29,456 bases of DNA from Eubacteriaceae bacterium UBA1433 (GTDB taxonomy: Bacteria > Bacillota > Clostridia > Eubacteriales > UBA1433), in contig DCTT01000026.1 of NCBI GenBank assembly GCA_002329295.1, positions 430,062 to 459,517 of the forward strand, given 5' to 3'. How positions within the stretch are numbered: the first letter of the stretch is position 1; every line of letters begins with the position of its first letter. Under the pieces are notes generated by a model. It ran no database searches and had not been told where the DNA came from. It saw only the letters and a program-made list of their open reading frames with translations. The translations under genes were made by a program, and so were the position numbers. Positions 16,353 through 24,356 of the stretch are shown in pieces.

Positions 16353-16390
16353 AAAAAGACAAAATTGTTGTGAGAAAAAAAGGAAGAGAA

Positions 16391-16897
16391 ATGATGACAC
16401 TGTTTCATCGCGAGACGCATGAAGAATATTTTAAAAAGAAAAAAGCTGATATTAAAAACATTGTCAAAACGCTGTCTTTGGAAGACTTTGAACAGCAAGA
16501 CATCACTGCAATGGCTGAAGATTTGTCAAAGAAAACTGCAATAGAAGAACTGTCGGTAACGCTCTCTGTGTCGCCACAAAATGTGGCAACCGAGATGCCG
16601 AATATGGAACGATATCATCTGCCGGTACAAGGCAACATCGATTTGCTGTTTGTCAAGCCTTCTTTACAGGAAGAAATGACCTTTGCGGCGTGTTTGGATA
16701 AGGCGAAGAATCTGCTGGTGATTGTACTTGACAAGCATTCGGCTTATGATGCACAGCAACTCCAGGCGCTTCAAGCCAACGTGGAACAAATCAATCGGGA
16801 TGTGATGGTTTTTAATATGGAATTGCCTGCTTATGTTGAAGAAGAACTCAAAAAGCAACGGTTGTTTTTGCGAACCATGGAGAAAGGTGTTTTTTAA
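16391..16897 (+). CDS. uncharacterised 168-aa protein
   Basis: The start ATG has AGGA seven bases upstream; an in-frame GTG at 16370 lacks a site. The sequence begins with a basic helix (HEEYFKKKKADIKNIVKTLS), has beta-rich middle segments including YHLPVQGNIDLLFVKPS and NLLVIVLDKH, and ends with a long amphipathic helix from about 122 to 160 that contains VFNMELPAYVEEELKKQRLF. This order resembles, by eye, the N-terminal region of larger proteins that go on to a nuclease-like domain; here nothing follows, and the 200 bp downstream show no remnant of a second domain. No enzyme motif was seen. It has its own extended -10 promoter and lies between the iclR gene (divergent) and an SDR. Function is unknown. 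Confidence 0.7.
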   Translation: MMTLFHRETHEEYFKKKKADIKNIVKTLSLEDFEQQDITAMAEDLSKKTAIEELSVTLSVSPQNVATEMPNMERYHLPVQGNIDLLFVKPSLQEEMTFAACLDKAKNLLVIVLDKHSAYDAQQLQALQANVEQINRDVMVFNMELPAYVEEELKKQRLFLRTMEKGVF

Positions 16898-17103
16898 AAA
16901 AACAAAAACTTATTTCATTCATAAAAAATGCTGATTGTAAAAATTTGATTATCGATCTAATGTTTATGCATATCGTGTAAGCCTTTTTAATAAAGTTGAT
17001 AGTGCTGTAATCATTCAAGCATGCTCTTTTTGGTGGTTTGTAAAACAAGGATTTTCGCAAAATAAAGAAAAACAAAAATTGTTAAAAAATTATCAAAAAA
17101 ATA

Positions 17104-17132
17104 GTGACTTTTATTTTAAAGCTTGGTATAAT
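17104..17132 (+). promoter_or_regulatory. SDR gene promoter
   Basis: GTGACT at 17104-17109 (4 of 6 consensus) and TATAAT at 17127-17132 with a 17-bp spacer and TGG extended -10. It is 31 bp before the ATG, which follows GTGGAGG. Confidence 0.7.
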
Positions 17133-17163
17133 TATTTTATATATAAAAAATGTGGAGGTTTTT

Positions 17164-17922
17164 ATGTTTGATTTAACAGGAAGAGTGGTAGTAGTATCCG
17201 GTGCGTCGTCCGGTTTGGGCGCACAAATGTCAAAAGGTTTTGCAGGACAAGGCGCTGACATGGTCATCATGGCAAGACGTGTTGAAAAATTGGAGCAGCT
17301 TGCTAAAGACATTCGCGCGATGGGCGTAAAATGCTTGGTGTTGCAGTGTGACGTAACCGTCCCGGCACAAGTCAATGAAGCTGCAGCAAAAGCTGAAGCA
17401 GAATTTGGCAAAGTAGATGTATTGGTAAACTGTGCAGGTTCGGCAAAAAACGCTGGCGTATTGGTAATGACGGATGAAGAGTGGGATTTCACGATGAAAG
17501 CAGATTTGGACAGCGTGTTTTATGTAACCAGAGCTTTTGCAAACATCATGAAGAAAAAAGAATATGGCCGCATCATCAACATTTCTTCGATGTACGGCTT
17601 AGTCGGAAACACAGCAATAGACACCGTGGCTTATCATGCATCCAAAGGCGGCGTGGTAAACTTTACACGTGCCGTTGCTGCTGAGTTGGCAAAATACAAT
17701 ATTACTTGCAATGCAATTTGCCCGGGATATTTTGCAACAGAACTGACAGTGGATACGTTGAATACGCCCGAATTTACGGCATACATGAAAGCCACCGTAC
17801 CCATGGGAAGATACGGAAACGAAGGTGAGCTCAACGCAGGTGCTATTTTCTTTGCAAGCGATGAAGCTTCTTATGTAACCGGCGTTATTTTGCCCATTGA
17901 CGGCGGATATACAGCTGTATAA
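17164..17922 (+). CDS. short-chain dehydrogenase/reductase (SDR)
   Basis: A 252-aa classical SDR oxidoreductase. The nucleotide-binding motif is GASSGLG at 13-19, followed by CDV at 62-64, NCAG at 89-92, and the catalytic Ser141/142, Tyr157 and Lys161 (YHASK). The C-terminal ICPGYFATEL and DGGYTAV are typical. ARR after the second strand favours NADP(H) binding, but this is weak evidence. The alcohol or ketone substrate is unknown. The ATG at 17164 with GTGGAGG is preferred to upstream in-frame codons. The gene is a single unit with its own promoter and terminator. It is not closely alike to the second SDR at 27.2-28.0 kb. Confidence 0.9.
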   Translation: MFDLTGRVVVVSGASSGLGAQMSKGFAGQGADMVIMARRVEKLEQLAKDIRAMGVKCLVLQCDVTVPAQVNEAAAKAEAEFGKVDVLVNCAGSAKNAGVLVMTDEEWDFTMKADLDSVFYVTRAFANIMKKKEYGRIINISSMYGLVGNTAIDTVAYHASKGGVVNFTRAVAAELAKYNITCNAICPGYFATELTVDTLNTPEFTAYMKATVPMGRYGNEGELNAGAIFFASDEASYVTGVILPIDGGYTAV

Positions 17923-17940
17923 AACAGAAAAACAAAACAA

Positions 17941-17967
17941 AAAAGCAAGCGAAAGCTTGCTTTTTTT
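17941..17967 (+). terminator. intrinsic terminator after SDR
   Basis: Stem AAAAGCAAGC / GCTTGCTTTT with a GAAA tetraloop and T-run, 19 bp after the stop. Confidence 0.92.
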
Positions 17968-18062
17968 ATTAACGGAAAAATTTGTCAGAAAAAATTGAAT
18001 AGAAAAAATGTGACTAAACCAATCTCTGTGAAAACATTCAGCAACAGAGACAAAACGACAAC

Positions 18063-18965
18063 TTAGAATTGTTTTACCGTGACACCGGCAAGGGATTCAA
18101 AAAATTGAATGATGCCGCTATGGTCGTCTCCCATGTGTCCTGCCACTTCCAAAGCCTCAAAAACAGTCAGCAGCTGCGAGGTAAAAGGAAGGGGAACATT
18201 GAGCTTTGAGGCGGCGTCCATGACATTGCGAATATCTTTTTGATGGATAGTCATACGCCCGCCGGGGCGAAAATCGTGTTGAAGAAAGCGATCGATTTTT
18301 TGATCCAACACGGCGCTGCCTGCAAGGCCGCCTTTGATGGCATCATAGACTTTTTTCGGATCAGCTCCGGCCTTAGCAGCCAGCACAAAGCCTTCTGAAA
18401 TAGCCACAAGATTTAAACCGACAATGATTTGATTGACGAGCTTAGTTGTAGAGCCTGTGCCGACATCGCCCATTAAAACGGCGGAATTACCGAAAATTTC
18501 AAAGTAGGGCTGAAGAACCGCAAAGGTTTCTGGTTTGCCCCCTGCCATAATGGACAGAGTGCCGTCAATGGCGCCTTTATCACCACCGCTGACGGGAGCG
18601 TCCATAAACTCCACGCCTGATGGGGCTAATTTTTCTGCGCAAGCAGTGGATTCAGTGGGGCTGACAGAGCTGAAATCGCAAACGATGCTTCCGGCGCGCA
18701 AATGGGCAGCGACGCCTTCATGAAACAGCAAGTTGTGAACGGTGGGACCATCGTTGAGCATCAGGAACAAAATATCACTCTCGGCACCGATTTGCGCCGC
18801 ATCTTTTGGCACTGCTCCGAGAGTAAGGAGTTCTTCTGCAAAGGCAGCGTCCTTTTTTTGTAATCGTCTGATATCATAAATCAAAGGTGAAATTCCCGCT
18901 TTGCACAAATTTTTGACCATGGCCTTTCCCATAATGCCTAATCCTACAAAACCAACGGTTTTCAT
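18063..18965 (-). CDS. beta-hydroxyacid dehydrogenase, GarR-like (tartronate semialdehyde reductase / 3-hydroxyisobutyrate dehydrogenase family)
   Basis: A 300-aa NAD(P)-dependent reductase. The Rossmann motif GLGIMG is at 8-13, the substrate motif DAPVSGG at 122-128, and catalytic Lys175 with Asn179 in GSTTKLVNQ. HQKD at 241-244 resembles tartronate semialdehyde (2-hydroxy-3-oxopropionate) reductases more than 3-hydroxyisobutyrate dehydrogenases. If that is right it makes D-glycerate in a sugar-acid or glyoxylate route. No glucarate or galactarate aldolase is in the window. The ATG has GGGAGG eight bases upstream, and a TATAAT lies at 19006-19011 on the minus strand. A 7-bp dyad, TCTCTGT/ACAGAGA, at 18023-18050 beyond the stop may be a weak terminator. 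Confidence 0.85.
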   Translation of the reverse strand: MKTVGFVGLGIMGKAMVKNLCKAGISPLIYDIRRLQKKDAAFAEELLTLGAVPKDAAQIGAESDILFLMLNDGPTVHNLLFHEGVAAHLRAGSIVCDFSSVSPTESTACAEKLAPSGVEFMDAPVSGGDKGAIDGTLSIMAGGKPETFAVLQPYFEIFGNSAVLMGDVGTGSTTKLVNQIIVGLNLVAISEGFVLAAKAGADPKKVYDAIKGGLAGSAVLDQKIDRFLQHDFRPGGRMTIHQKDIRNVMDAASKLNVPLPFTSQLLTVFEALEVAGHMGDDHSGIIQFFESLAGVTVKQF

Positions 18966-19005
18966 AGCAAATACCTCCCGAAATTTTGATAAATCATTAA
19001 ATATT

Positions 19006-19011
19006 ATTATA
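19006..19011 (-). promoter_or_regulatory. -10 box of the GarR-like gene
   Basis: Read on the minus strand, TATAAT lies 40 bp before the ATG. The -35 at 17-18 bp is weak (TGCAAT). Confidence 0.45.
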
Positions 19012-19094
19012 TCATATTGCTATTGTTGCATTGCACCGGAGAGACCAAAAGGATAAAATTCACAAAGCATGGAACAAAACTCCTGCCTTTTGAG

Positions 19095-19100
19095 TATAAT
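19095..19100 (+). promoter_or_regulatory. -10 box of ArsC/Spx-like gene
   Basis: TATAAT 45 bp before the ATG at 19146. The -35 candidate GGAACA with 18-bp spacing is weak. Confidence 0.45.
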
Positions 19101-19145
19101 AAAGAACAAATAATGAAAAATAATGTATGGATGAGAGGAAACGAG

Positions 19146-19502
19146 ATGAAAGTATATTGTTACAGCAGGTGTACGACTTGTAAAAAAGCACTGAAATGGC
19201 TGGAAGAGAAACATATTGCTTATGAGTCTATCGACATCAAAGAAAACAACCCGAGCAAAGAGGAGCTGCGAGCGTATTATGAAAAAAGTGGACTTGCGTT
19301 GAAAAAGTTTTTTAATACCAGCGGACTAAAGTATCGTGCACTCGGTCTAAAAGACAAACTGAAAGAGATGAGTGAAGAAGAACAGCTTGATTTGTTGAGC
19401 ACGGACGGGCTTTTGGTAAAACGTCCTTTGGTTGTGACCGAAGAGAAGGTTTTGTTGGGTTTTCGCGAAGAGGTTTGGAGACAAGAATTGTTAAAAGAAT
19501 AA
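19146..19502 (+). CDS. ArsC/Spx-family thioredoxin-fold protein
   Basis: A 118-aa protein of the ArsC/Spx/YffB superfamily. It begins MKVYCYSRCTTCKKALKWL, giving a CxxC at Cys9 and Cys12, followed by DIKENNPSKEEL and the late VKRPLVV segment with the conserved Arg-Pro. Members are thiol-dependent arsenate reductase relatives or, as Spx/MgsR, RNA-polymerase-binding regulators of disulfide stress. The CxxC and lack of linked arsenic genes favour the YffB/Spx-like side, but function is not settled. The start ATG has GAGAGGAAACG upstream; longer frames would include the promoter. A strong terminator follows 6 bp after the stop. Confidence 0.85.
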   Translation: MKVYCYSRCTTCKKALKWLEEKHIAYESIDIKENNPSKEELRAYYEKSGLALKKFFNTSGLKYRALGLKDKLKEMSEEEQLDLLSTDGLLVKRPLVVTEEKVLLGFREEVWRQELLKE

Positions 19503-19508
19503 CCATAT

Positions 19509-19537
19509 AAAAAAGCTGCCGATTCGGCAGTTTTTTT
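19509..19537. terminator. terminator between convergent genes
   Basis: Stem CTGCCG / CGGCAG with 3-base loop, A-run before and seven T after; usable on both strands. It touches the stop of the membrane protein gene on the minus strand. Confidence 0.88.
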
Positions 19538-20132
19538 ATGTAAGCGGGTAGCGGAACAAAAGAAGAAGGACAAGAAAAGAAGCACAGGAAATAAAGGAAC
19601 CGGCAAAGAGTTCTTTCAGAGTGTGACGTTTTAAATGTAAGGAGGATATAAATACGGCAACGAGGGCAACGAGACCTGCAAACCCCCAAGGACCCAAGGC
19701 ATAAACGAGCAAGGCAATAGGACCGGCAACGCCGCAAGCATGGCCGCTGGCCTTAAAATGCAGGACTTTACTGGAAAACACAATCAGCAGGCCGGAAACA
19801 AAGTAAACGAGATAAATAAAAAATACGGCTTTGGATGCCTTGGTCAGCACAGCAGTGAGCAGACCAAACAGATATCCGAAAAAAGTCATAATTAATGCCA
19901 GGTTGCGCTGCCCGTCTCGGCCTTTCTGTCGATATTTTTTTATCAGCGACTGCAGAGGATAGGCGGAAATCGGAACGACAACGAGAAAAAAGACCATGGT
20001 TATCAACTGACCCAGCGAACCGAAAGCATCTGGTTTTGCGGCGTAGAGAATGATAAGAGCGAGTAGCGCTGCGATGGGTGGGGCGGTGATGATGCGAACA
20101 GCTTTGGAAAGGGTAAAAGGTTCTTTTGGCAT
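19536..20132 (-). CDS. divergent PAP2-like membrane protein
   Basis: A 198-aa protein with about six hydrophobic helices. Two segments recall the PAP2 lipid phosphatase motifs: KASGH at 127-131 (family PSGH) and SSLHLKRHTLKELFAG at 163-178 (family SRxxxxxHxxxD, here with Arg169, His170 and Glu173). The first PAP2 motif (KxxxxxxRP) is not clearly present, and Glu replaces the usual Asp, so catalytic activity is uncertain. If active it would remove phosphate from a lipid pyrophosphate or phosphatidate at the membrane. The ATG at 20132 is chosen because AGGAGG lies six bases upstream; the upstream in-frame codons have no such site. Confidence 0.65.
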   Translation of the reverse strand: MPKEPFTLSKAVRIITAPPIAALLALIILYAAKPDAFGSLGQLITMVFFLVVVPISAYPLQSLIKKYRQKGRDGQRNLALIMTFFGYLFGLLTAVLTKASKAVFFIYLVYFVSGLLIVFSSKVLHFKASGHACGVAGPIALLVYALGPWGFAGLVALVAVFISSLHLKRHTLKELFAGSFISCASFLVLLLLFRYPLT

Positions 20133-20303
20133 AACGCCCTCCTGATTGGCGGTATTTATGTAGGAATCTACTTTCAGTAAATCAGAAAAAAGAAAACTGT
20201 ATATGACCAAAGAGGGCGAAATGATTATTTCATACTTTTGGGGGAGAAGGGTTCAATGTAAAAGAAAAACGGGAAATGATTGGGAAATGTTTCTGTAGGA
20301 AAG

Positions 20304-20339
20304 CAAAAAATTCTCTTTCAGTGAATACTAAAAGAGAAT
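20304..20339 (-). terminator. terminator of the XRE regulator gene
   Basis: Inverted repeat ATTCTCTTT / AAAGAGAAT (20310-20318 and 20331-20339) followed, on the minus strand, by a T-run. It is 13 bp after the stop. Confidence 0.65.
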
Positions 20340-20351
20340 AGAGGGTACATA

Positions 20352-20672
20352 TTATTGTTTTGTGCGCTTGCTTCTTAAAAAAGCTTTAAACAGCTCGATT
20401 TCTTTTCGCTCTTCTTCTGTCCAGTCGTCTACTTCGTGATAAGCGGCGAGTTCGACAACAGGGGCGTCGTTATTCAAAAAAGAACTGGCCAATAAAAAGT
20501 CAATGGAAACATCAAAATATTTTGCGATTTTAACGAGATTTTGTGAAGAAAGTTCTTTCGTTCTTCCTGTTTTTAACTCGGTTAGCGTGCTGCGGCTAAT
20601 GTTTAAATCTGCACACATTTTTGTGATGTTGATATTTTGTGCTTTGCATAATGATTCGATGGTTGCAAACAT
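20352..20672 (-). CDS. XRE-family helix-turn-helix regulator
   Basis: A 106-aa DNA-binding protein. The Cro/C1-type HTH occupies residues 5-60: NITKMCADLNISRSTLTELK with the recognition helix at about 26-36, then VKIAKYFDVSIDFLL. The rest is an acidic C-terminal extension (VDDWTEEERKEIELFKAFLR) that may mediate dimerisation. The target is unknown; it might control itself or the adjacent PAP2-like gene. A GGAG lies seven bases before the ATG. It is a stand-alone gene with its own terminator, and no phage genes are next to it. Confidence 0.88.
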   Translation of the reverse strand: MFATIESLCKAQNINITKMCADLNISRSTLTELKTGRTKELSSQNLVKIAKYFDVSIDFLLASSFLNNDAPVVELAAYHEVDDWTEEERKEIELFKAFLRSKRTKQ

Positions 20673-21218
20673 ATTAGACTCCTTTCAAGTAATGGAATTA
20701 TATATCATAAACAACAGGTGATGTCGCTAAGAATAAAACAGTTCTCTTTGATTTGGCAGCGAAGACAGCATTTTCTATTTTGGCATAATTGCCTGAAGAA
20801 TATCATAATCCGCAAAAACAGTCAATAAAGGAATGGCAAAATGCAGCGAGAAAGTGTAAAATTTTGATTGAATCCGCTATGTAGATAAATGTTTTCTTCA
20901 AAAAAAGTCTGTACCGTAACTGCAATTTCTTTGAGTGCAAGGAATGCAAAAGGTAGGAAAACAATCAATGAGAGTGCATTTTATAAATCAGATATCTTTG
21001 TTTCGTTTTTGACCGCAGTTTGTGAATATAAAAATATTTTTTGCACGGATGCCATGGATCAAACAGACCGTCCGGCAAATACAATATGGTTATTATAAAT
21101 ATTTTTTCGCTGTTTCAATCATCATCGTTTGGAGCAAAGATTTTTGCATTTTAAAAGAAACGGCAGCATAAATTTGTCGAAAATGTGCGAAGGCAGAATA
21201 AATGTGATAAAGAACTTG
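20673..21218. other. gene-poor stretch
   Basis: Some 545 bp without a convincing gene. A 69-codon open stretch (20889-21098, +) has no ribosome binding site and no recognisable family. The A/T-rich composition and the regulator remnant directly downstream suggest eroded DNA. Confidence 0.5.
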
Positions 21219-21509
21219 ATGAACGAAAATAAAAAGAAGCTTTCTGATGTGATTTATGTTATCCTGATAAAAGACTTTGTTGCATTGAGGTTTAAGCCGG
21301 ATGCACAACTCAACATGTCGCGATTGGCTAAGGAGAAAGGTGTACTCATTACATCTGTTCGTGAAGCGGTGGTGCAACGACTTTTTTCAGACAGTTTATT
21401 ACGCAGGAAGAAGAGAGGCTGTCTCGATGCCGCAAGAACGCCATATGCCATATTATGCATTCAAGGCAAGAGGGGTTGTTTTTGCCGTAGGAGCTTTTTT
21501 ACACCGTGA
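21219..21509 (+). pseudogene. GntR-family regulator remnant
   Basis: From the ATG at 21219 the frame reads KKLSDVIYVILIKDF, then LRFKPDAQLNMSRLAKEKG and ITSVREAVVQRLFSDSLL. This is the winged-helix start of a GntR regulator (usual pattern PGxxLNxxxLAxxxGVSxTPVREALxRL). After about 60 residues the similarity ends: the following frame is short and cysteine/arginine-rich, and no FCD or UTRA effector domain is present in any frame before the transporter gene. A full member would be 210-240 aa. It was probably the regulator of the downstream AEC/larA/uxaA genes. Confidence in the HTH identity is moderate to good; the exact extent of the remnant is uncertain. Confidence 0.55.
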
Positions 21510-21604
21510 GCAGGTTATTACAGTCAGGGAAAACGCCGGTAAAAATATAGGAAAGCAACAAAACAAAGGCTGAGAGCCGAAAAAAATACTTATTGAGGAA
21601 AGAC

Positions 21605-22555
21605 ATGGAATTTTTCGTTAGATTTGCGCCGTTTCTTTATGATGTGGTTTTACCTCTTGCAATCGGATATTTTTTAGTCAAATATACAAAGCTGACAAAA
21701 AACAGTCTGGATTTTTTATTCAGTATCAACTTATGGATTCTCTATCCTCTCGCCTGTTTGTTTTCAGTATGGATCCTCAGAATAGACCGCGCCATCATGT
21801 GGCTTCCGGTGTCCGGATTGCTGATGCAAATTATTCCTATGTTTATTGCGAGGCAAACCGTAAAAAGATATAACTTTAATTATGCGCAGCAAGGCAGCTA
21901 TGCTTTGACGATGTCGCTCTTTAATGCGGGGACGTTGGGTGCGCTTACGGCATTTTTTATGCTGGGAGAATTGGGATACGGCTATACAGGCGTTATTTTG
22001 GTATTGGGCAATATTTATATCTATGGATATTGCTTTCCTTTTGCAGGCAAATATCAACGATTGCATGAAGGAAAAACGGAAAAGGTGTCGATTTTCAAAA
22101 AACTGTTTTCGTTGAATCAAATGTCGCTGTACTTTACTATTTTCGGTATGATACTTGCAGCGTTGCAAGTGCCTCGACCGGTGGCAGTGGATGGTTTTAT
22201 TAAGCCCATTGTACACAGCGTAGCATGGACGGCGGCCATCCCCATTGGCGCAATGTTTGATTTTTCCAAAATAAAGGACTATCGCTTTGTGGCTCGGGAC
22301 GTTTCGATTGTGAAATTTATCGTTGTACCTGTCGTGGTGACGGGGCTGTCTTTTTTGTTTGTAAAAGATGTTGTGATGCTCAAGACGATTTTTATTATAT
22401 CGGCTTCTTCGGCGGCCAATGTGGCCATTATGGCCTCGAAAATCTATCGACTGGAGCCGGAGATGTGTCTGAGTTCATTTATTTACACCACGATTATTTA
22501 TCTGTTGGCGGTGATTCCCGTCTTTTTAGTGATTTTTAAATATATTTGGATTTAA
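21605..22555 (+). CDS. AEC-family (auxin efflux carrier/malate permease-like) transporter
   Basis: A 316-aa membrane protein with about ten helices, in two halves separated by a charged loop near residues 150-175. Polar breaks in hydrophobic helices such as SLFNAGTLGAL and SASSAANVAIMASKIY resemble the crossover helices of the bile/arsenite/riboflavin and AEC transporter folds. Bacterial AEC members move malate, malonate or lactate-like organic acids. That suits the 2-hydroxyacid genes downstream. The ATG at 21605 follows GAGGAAAG; a TTG at 21593 in frame is part of that site. A terminator separates it from larA, so it is not in the same transcript. Confidence 0.8.
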   Translation: MEFFVRFAPFLYDVVLPLAIGYFLVKYTKLTKNSLDFLFSINLWILYPLACLFSVWILRIDRAIMWLPVSGLLMQIIPMFIARQTVKRYNFNYAQQGSYALTMSLFNAGTLGALTAFFMLGELGYGYTGVILVLGNIYIYGYCFPFAGKYQRLHEGKTEKVSIFKKLFSLNQMSLYFTIFGMILAALQVPRPVAVDGFIKPIVHSVAWTAAIPIGAMFDFSKIKDYRFVARDVSIVKFIVVPVVVTGLSFLFVKDVVMLKTIFIISASSAANVAIMASKIYRLEPEMCLSSFIYTTIIYLLAVIPVFLVIFKYIWI

Positions 22556-22573
22556 TGTGAAGAATACTTTGCC

Positions 22574-22619
22574 AATATACGCCGTTTGTTGAGTTCAAAA
22601 CAGACAGTGTATATTTTTT
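22574..22619 (+). terminator. terminator after AEC transporter gene
   Basis: Two-part stem: AATATAC / GTATATT outside and GTTTGTT / AACAGAC inside, separated by 3x3 internal loops, followed by a T-run. It isolates the transporter from larA. Confidence 0.7.
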
Positions 22620-22651
22620 GTGAAGAAAAATGAACTCGTTTGCAGAACGTG

Positions 22652-22680
22652 TTGGAAATCTACAGGAAAACAGATATAAT
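22652..22680 (+). promoter_or_regulatory. promoter of the larA-uxaA operon
   Basis: TTGGAA at 22652-22657 and TATAAT at 22675-22680 with a 17-bp spacer, 39 bp before the larA ATG. Confidence 0.7.
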
Positions 22681-22719
22681 ATTTTGTATGAGAAATCGAA
22701 ATGATACGGGAGGACGGCC

Positions 22720-23997
22720 ATGAAGACAATCAAAATGCCTTACTATAAGTCCACGATGGATTTACATATAGACGAAAAAAATCTCACCGCTGTGATTACT
22801 GCGAAAATCGACAAATACAAAAGCAATGCCGATGAAGAAGAACTGGTTTACCAGGCACTGGCCAACCCTATCGGCACGCCACGACTCAGCGAACTTGCCA
22901 AGGGCAAAGAAAAAGTGGTGTTGGTAACGAGCGATCACACTCGCGCGGTACCCAGCAAAATTACGTTGCCGATTTTGCTCAAAGAAATTCGGAATGGAAA
23001 TCCCGATGCGGATATTACGATTTTAATTGCGACAGGATTACACAGGCCTACGACAATAGAGGAACAAAAGGCGATGTTCGGTGAAGAAATCGTAAAAAGC
23101 GAAAAAATCGTCGTCAACGATGCTTTTGCTGACGAAGATTTTGTATATATTTGTGCCCTGCCCTCCGGTGCAGGTTTTCATGTCCATAAACTGGCGGCAC
23201 AGTGTGATTTGCTGGTTACGGAGGGTTTTATTGAGCCGCACTTTTTTGCGGGATTCTCCGGCGGACGCAAAAGCATTTTGCCGGGTATTTGTTCTGCGGA
23301 AACCGTAAACGAAAACCACTCTTATAAAGCCGTTGCCAACCCATATTCCACGGGAGGGGTATTGAAAAACAACCCGGTTCATGAAGATATGGTTTATGCG
23401 GCGCGTAAAATGAACGTGCAGTTTACCTTTAATGTGGCGTTGGATGCCGGGAAAAAAATCATTGCCGCCTTTGCCGGAGATTTGATTGCATCTCATGAGG
23501 CGGGATGTGAATGGATTCGAGCATTGTCGCAATGCGAACCCGTCACCGGAGATATTGTCATTACGTCAAACGGCGGCTATCCGTTGGATCAAAATTTATA
23601 CCAGACCGCCAAGGCGGTAGCGACGGCGCAGGTTTGCGCCGGAGAGGATGGGGTAATTATCATCTGTGCTTCTTGCGTGGACGGCATGGGCGGAACGTAT
23701 TTTACTGAGCTGATGACATCGGGAACACCTGAAGAAATCGAAGAAAAATTGTCCAAAATCCCGCCAAAAGAAACGATTCCCGAACAATGGAACGTGCAAA
23801 TTTATAACCGAAGTTTGAAAAAACATCCGGTAATTATGGTAACGACCTATTTGGATCATGATTTGATTCGCAAAGCCAATATGCAGGCGGCCTCAGATGT
23901 AAATGAAGCCTTGGAAATGGCTTATGAAATCAAAGGAAGAAATGCAAAAGTAGTGGTGATTCCTGACGGCGTATCGGTGCTGGCGGTGAAAGAATAA
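22720..23997 (+). CDS. larA: nickel-pincer-dependent racemase, LarA family
   Basis: A 425-aa member of the lactate racemase family, which uses the nickel-pincer nucleotide (NPN) cofactor. Every residue known to matter in Lactiplantibacillus plantarum LarA is present at the same number: Asp72 and Arg75 in SDHTRAVP, His108 in GLHRP, His174 in EPHFF, Lys184 (cofactor attachment) in GGRKS, His200 (nickel ligand) in ENH, and Tyr294 and Lys298 in the LYQTAKAV stretch. So an active enzyme is likely. Family members racemise lactate, malate and other 2-hydroxyacids; which one here is open. No larB, larC or larE cofactor genes are in the window. GGGAGGA lies upstream of the ATG. The SAF subunit of a lyase begins 47 bp downstream. 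Confidence 0.9.
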   Translation: MKTIKMPYYKSTMDLHIDEKNLTAVITAKIDKYKSNADEEELVYQALANPIGTPRLSELAKGKEKVVLVTSDHTRAVPSKITLPILLKEIRNGNPDADITILIATGLHRPTTIEEQKAMFGEEIVKSEKIVVNDAFADEDFVYICALPSGAGFHVHKLAAQCDLLVTEGFIEPHFFAGFSGGRKSILPGICSAETVNENHSYKAVANPYSTGGVLKNNPVHEDMVYAARKMNVQFTFNVALDAGKKIIAAFAGDLIASHEAGCEWIRALSQCEPVTGDIVITSNGGYPLDQNLYQTAKAVATAQVCAGEDGVIIICASCVDGMGGTYFTELMTSGTPEEIEEKLSKIPPKETIPEQWNVQIYNRSLKKHPVIMVTTYLDHDLIRKANMQAASDVNEALEMAYEIKGRNAKVVVIPDGVSVLAVKE

Positions 23998-24044
23998 AAA
24001 ACCATAAATAACAATTCAAGGTATAAAAGAAAGGATGCAGAGAA

Positions 24045-24356
24045 ATGGAGTTAAAATTGGGACTGAAAGTGCACGATGCAGACAATGTGGCAACGATTTT
24101 TGCCGAAGGCATTGAAAAAGGTGTCGAAATTGAAGTGCGTGATCAAGAGGGGCATGCACAAACGCTCACGGTATTAGATGCCATTCCTTATGGACACAAA
24201 GTAGCGATCGAAGACATCCAAAAGGACACGTTAATCAAAAAATACGGAGAGGAAATCGGGATTGCCTCCCACGACATTGTCAAAGGAGAACATGTACACG
24301 TTCATAATTTAGACAGCATGCGCGGGCGCGGTGATTTAAAAGGAGGCAAAAAATGA
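24045..24356 (+). CDS. SAF-domain small subunit of UxaA/GarD/SuyAB-type lyase
   Basis: A 103-aa SAF-domain protein, the small N-terminal part that in altronate (UxaA) and galactarate (GarD) dehydratases is fused to the large domain, and that in (R)-sulfolactate sulfo-lyase is a separate subunit (SuyA). Typical features are HDADNVAT near the start, IPYGHKVAIEDI in the middle and GEHVHVHNLDS at the end. It should help form the active site with the following protein. Its TGA overlaps the ATG of the large subunit (24353-24356), a sign of coupled translation and equal amounts. GAAAGGA precedes the ATG. Confidence 0.9.
   Translation: MELKLGLKVHDADNVATIFAEGIEKGVEIEVRDQEGHAQTLTVLDAIPYGHKVAIEDIQKDTLIKKYGEEIGIASHDIVKGEHVHVHNLDSMRGRGDLKGGKK

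Noticed and set aside
20889..21098. 69-codon plus-strand frame in the gene-poor stretch
   Set aside because: No ribosome binding site, no promoter at a fitting distance and no recognisable motif.
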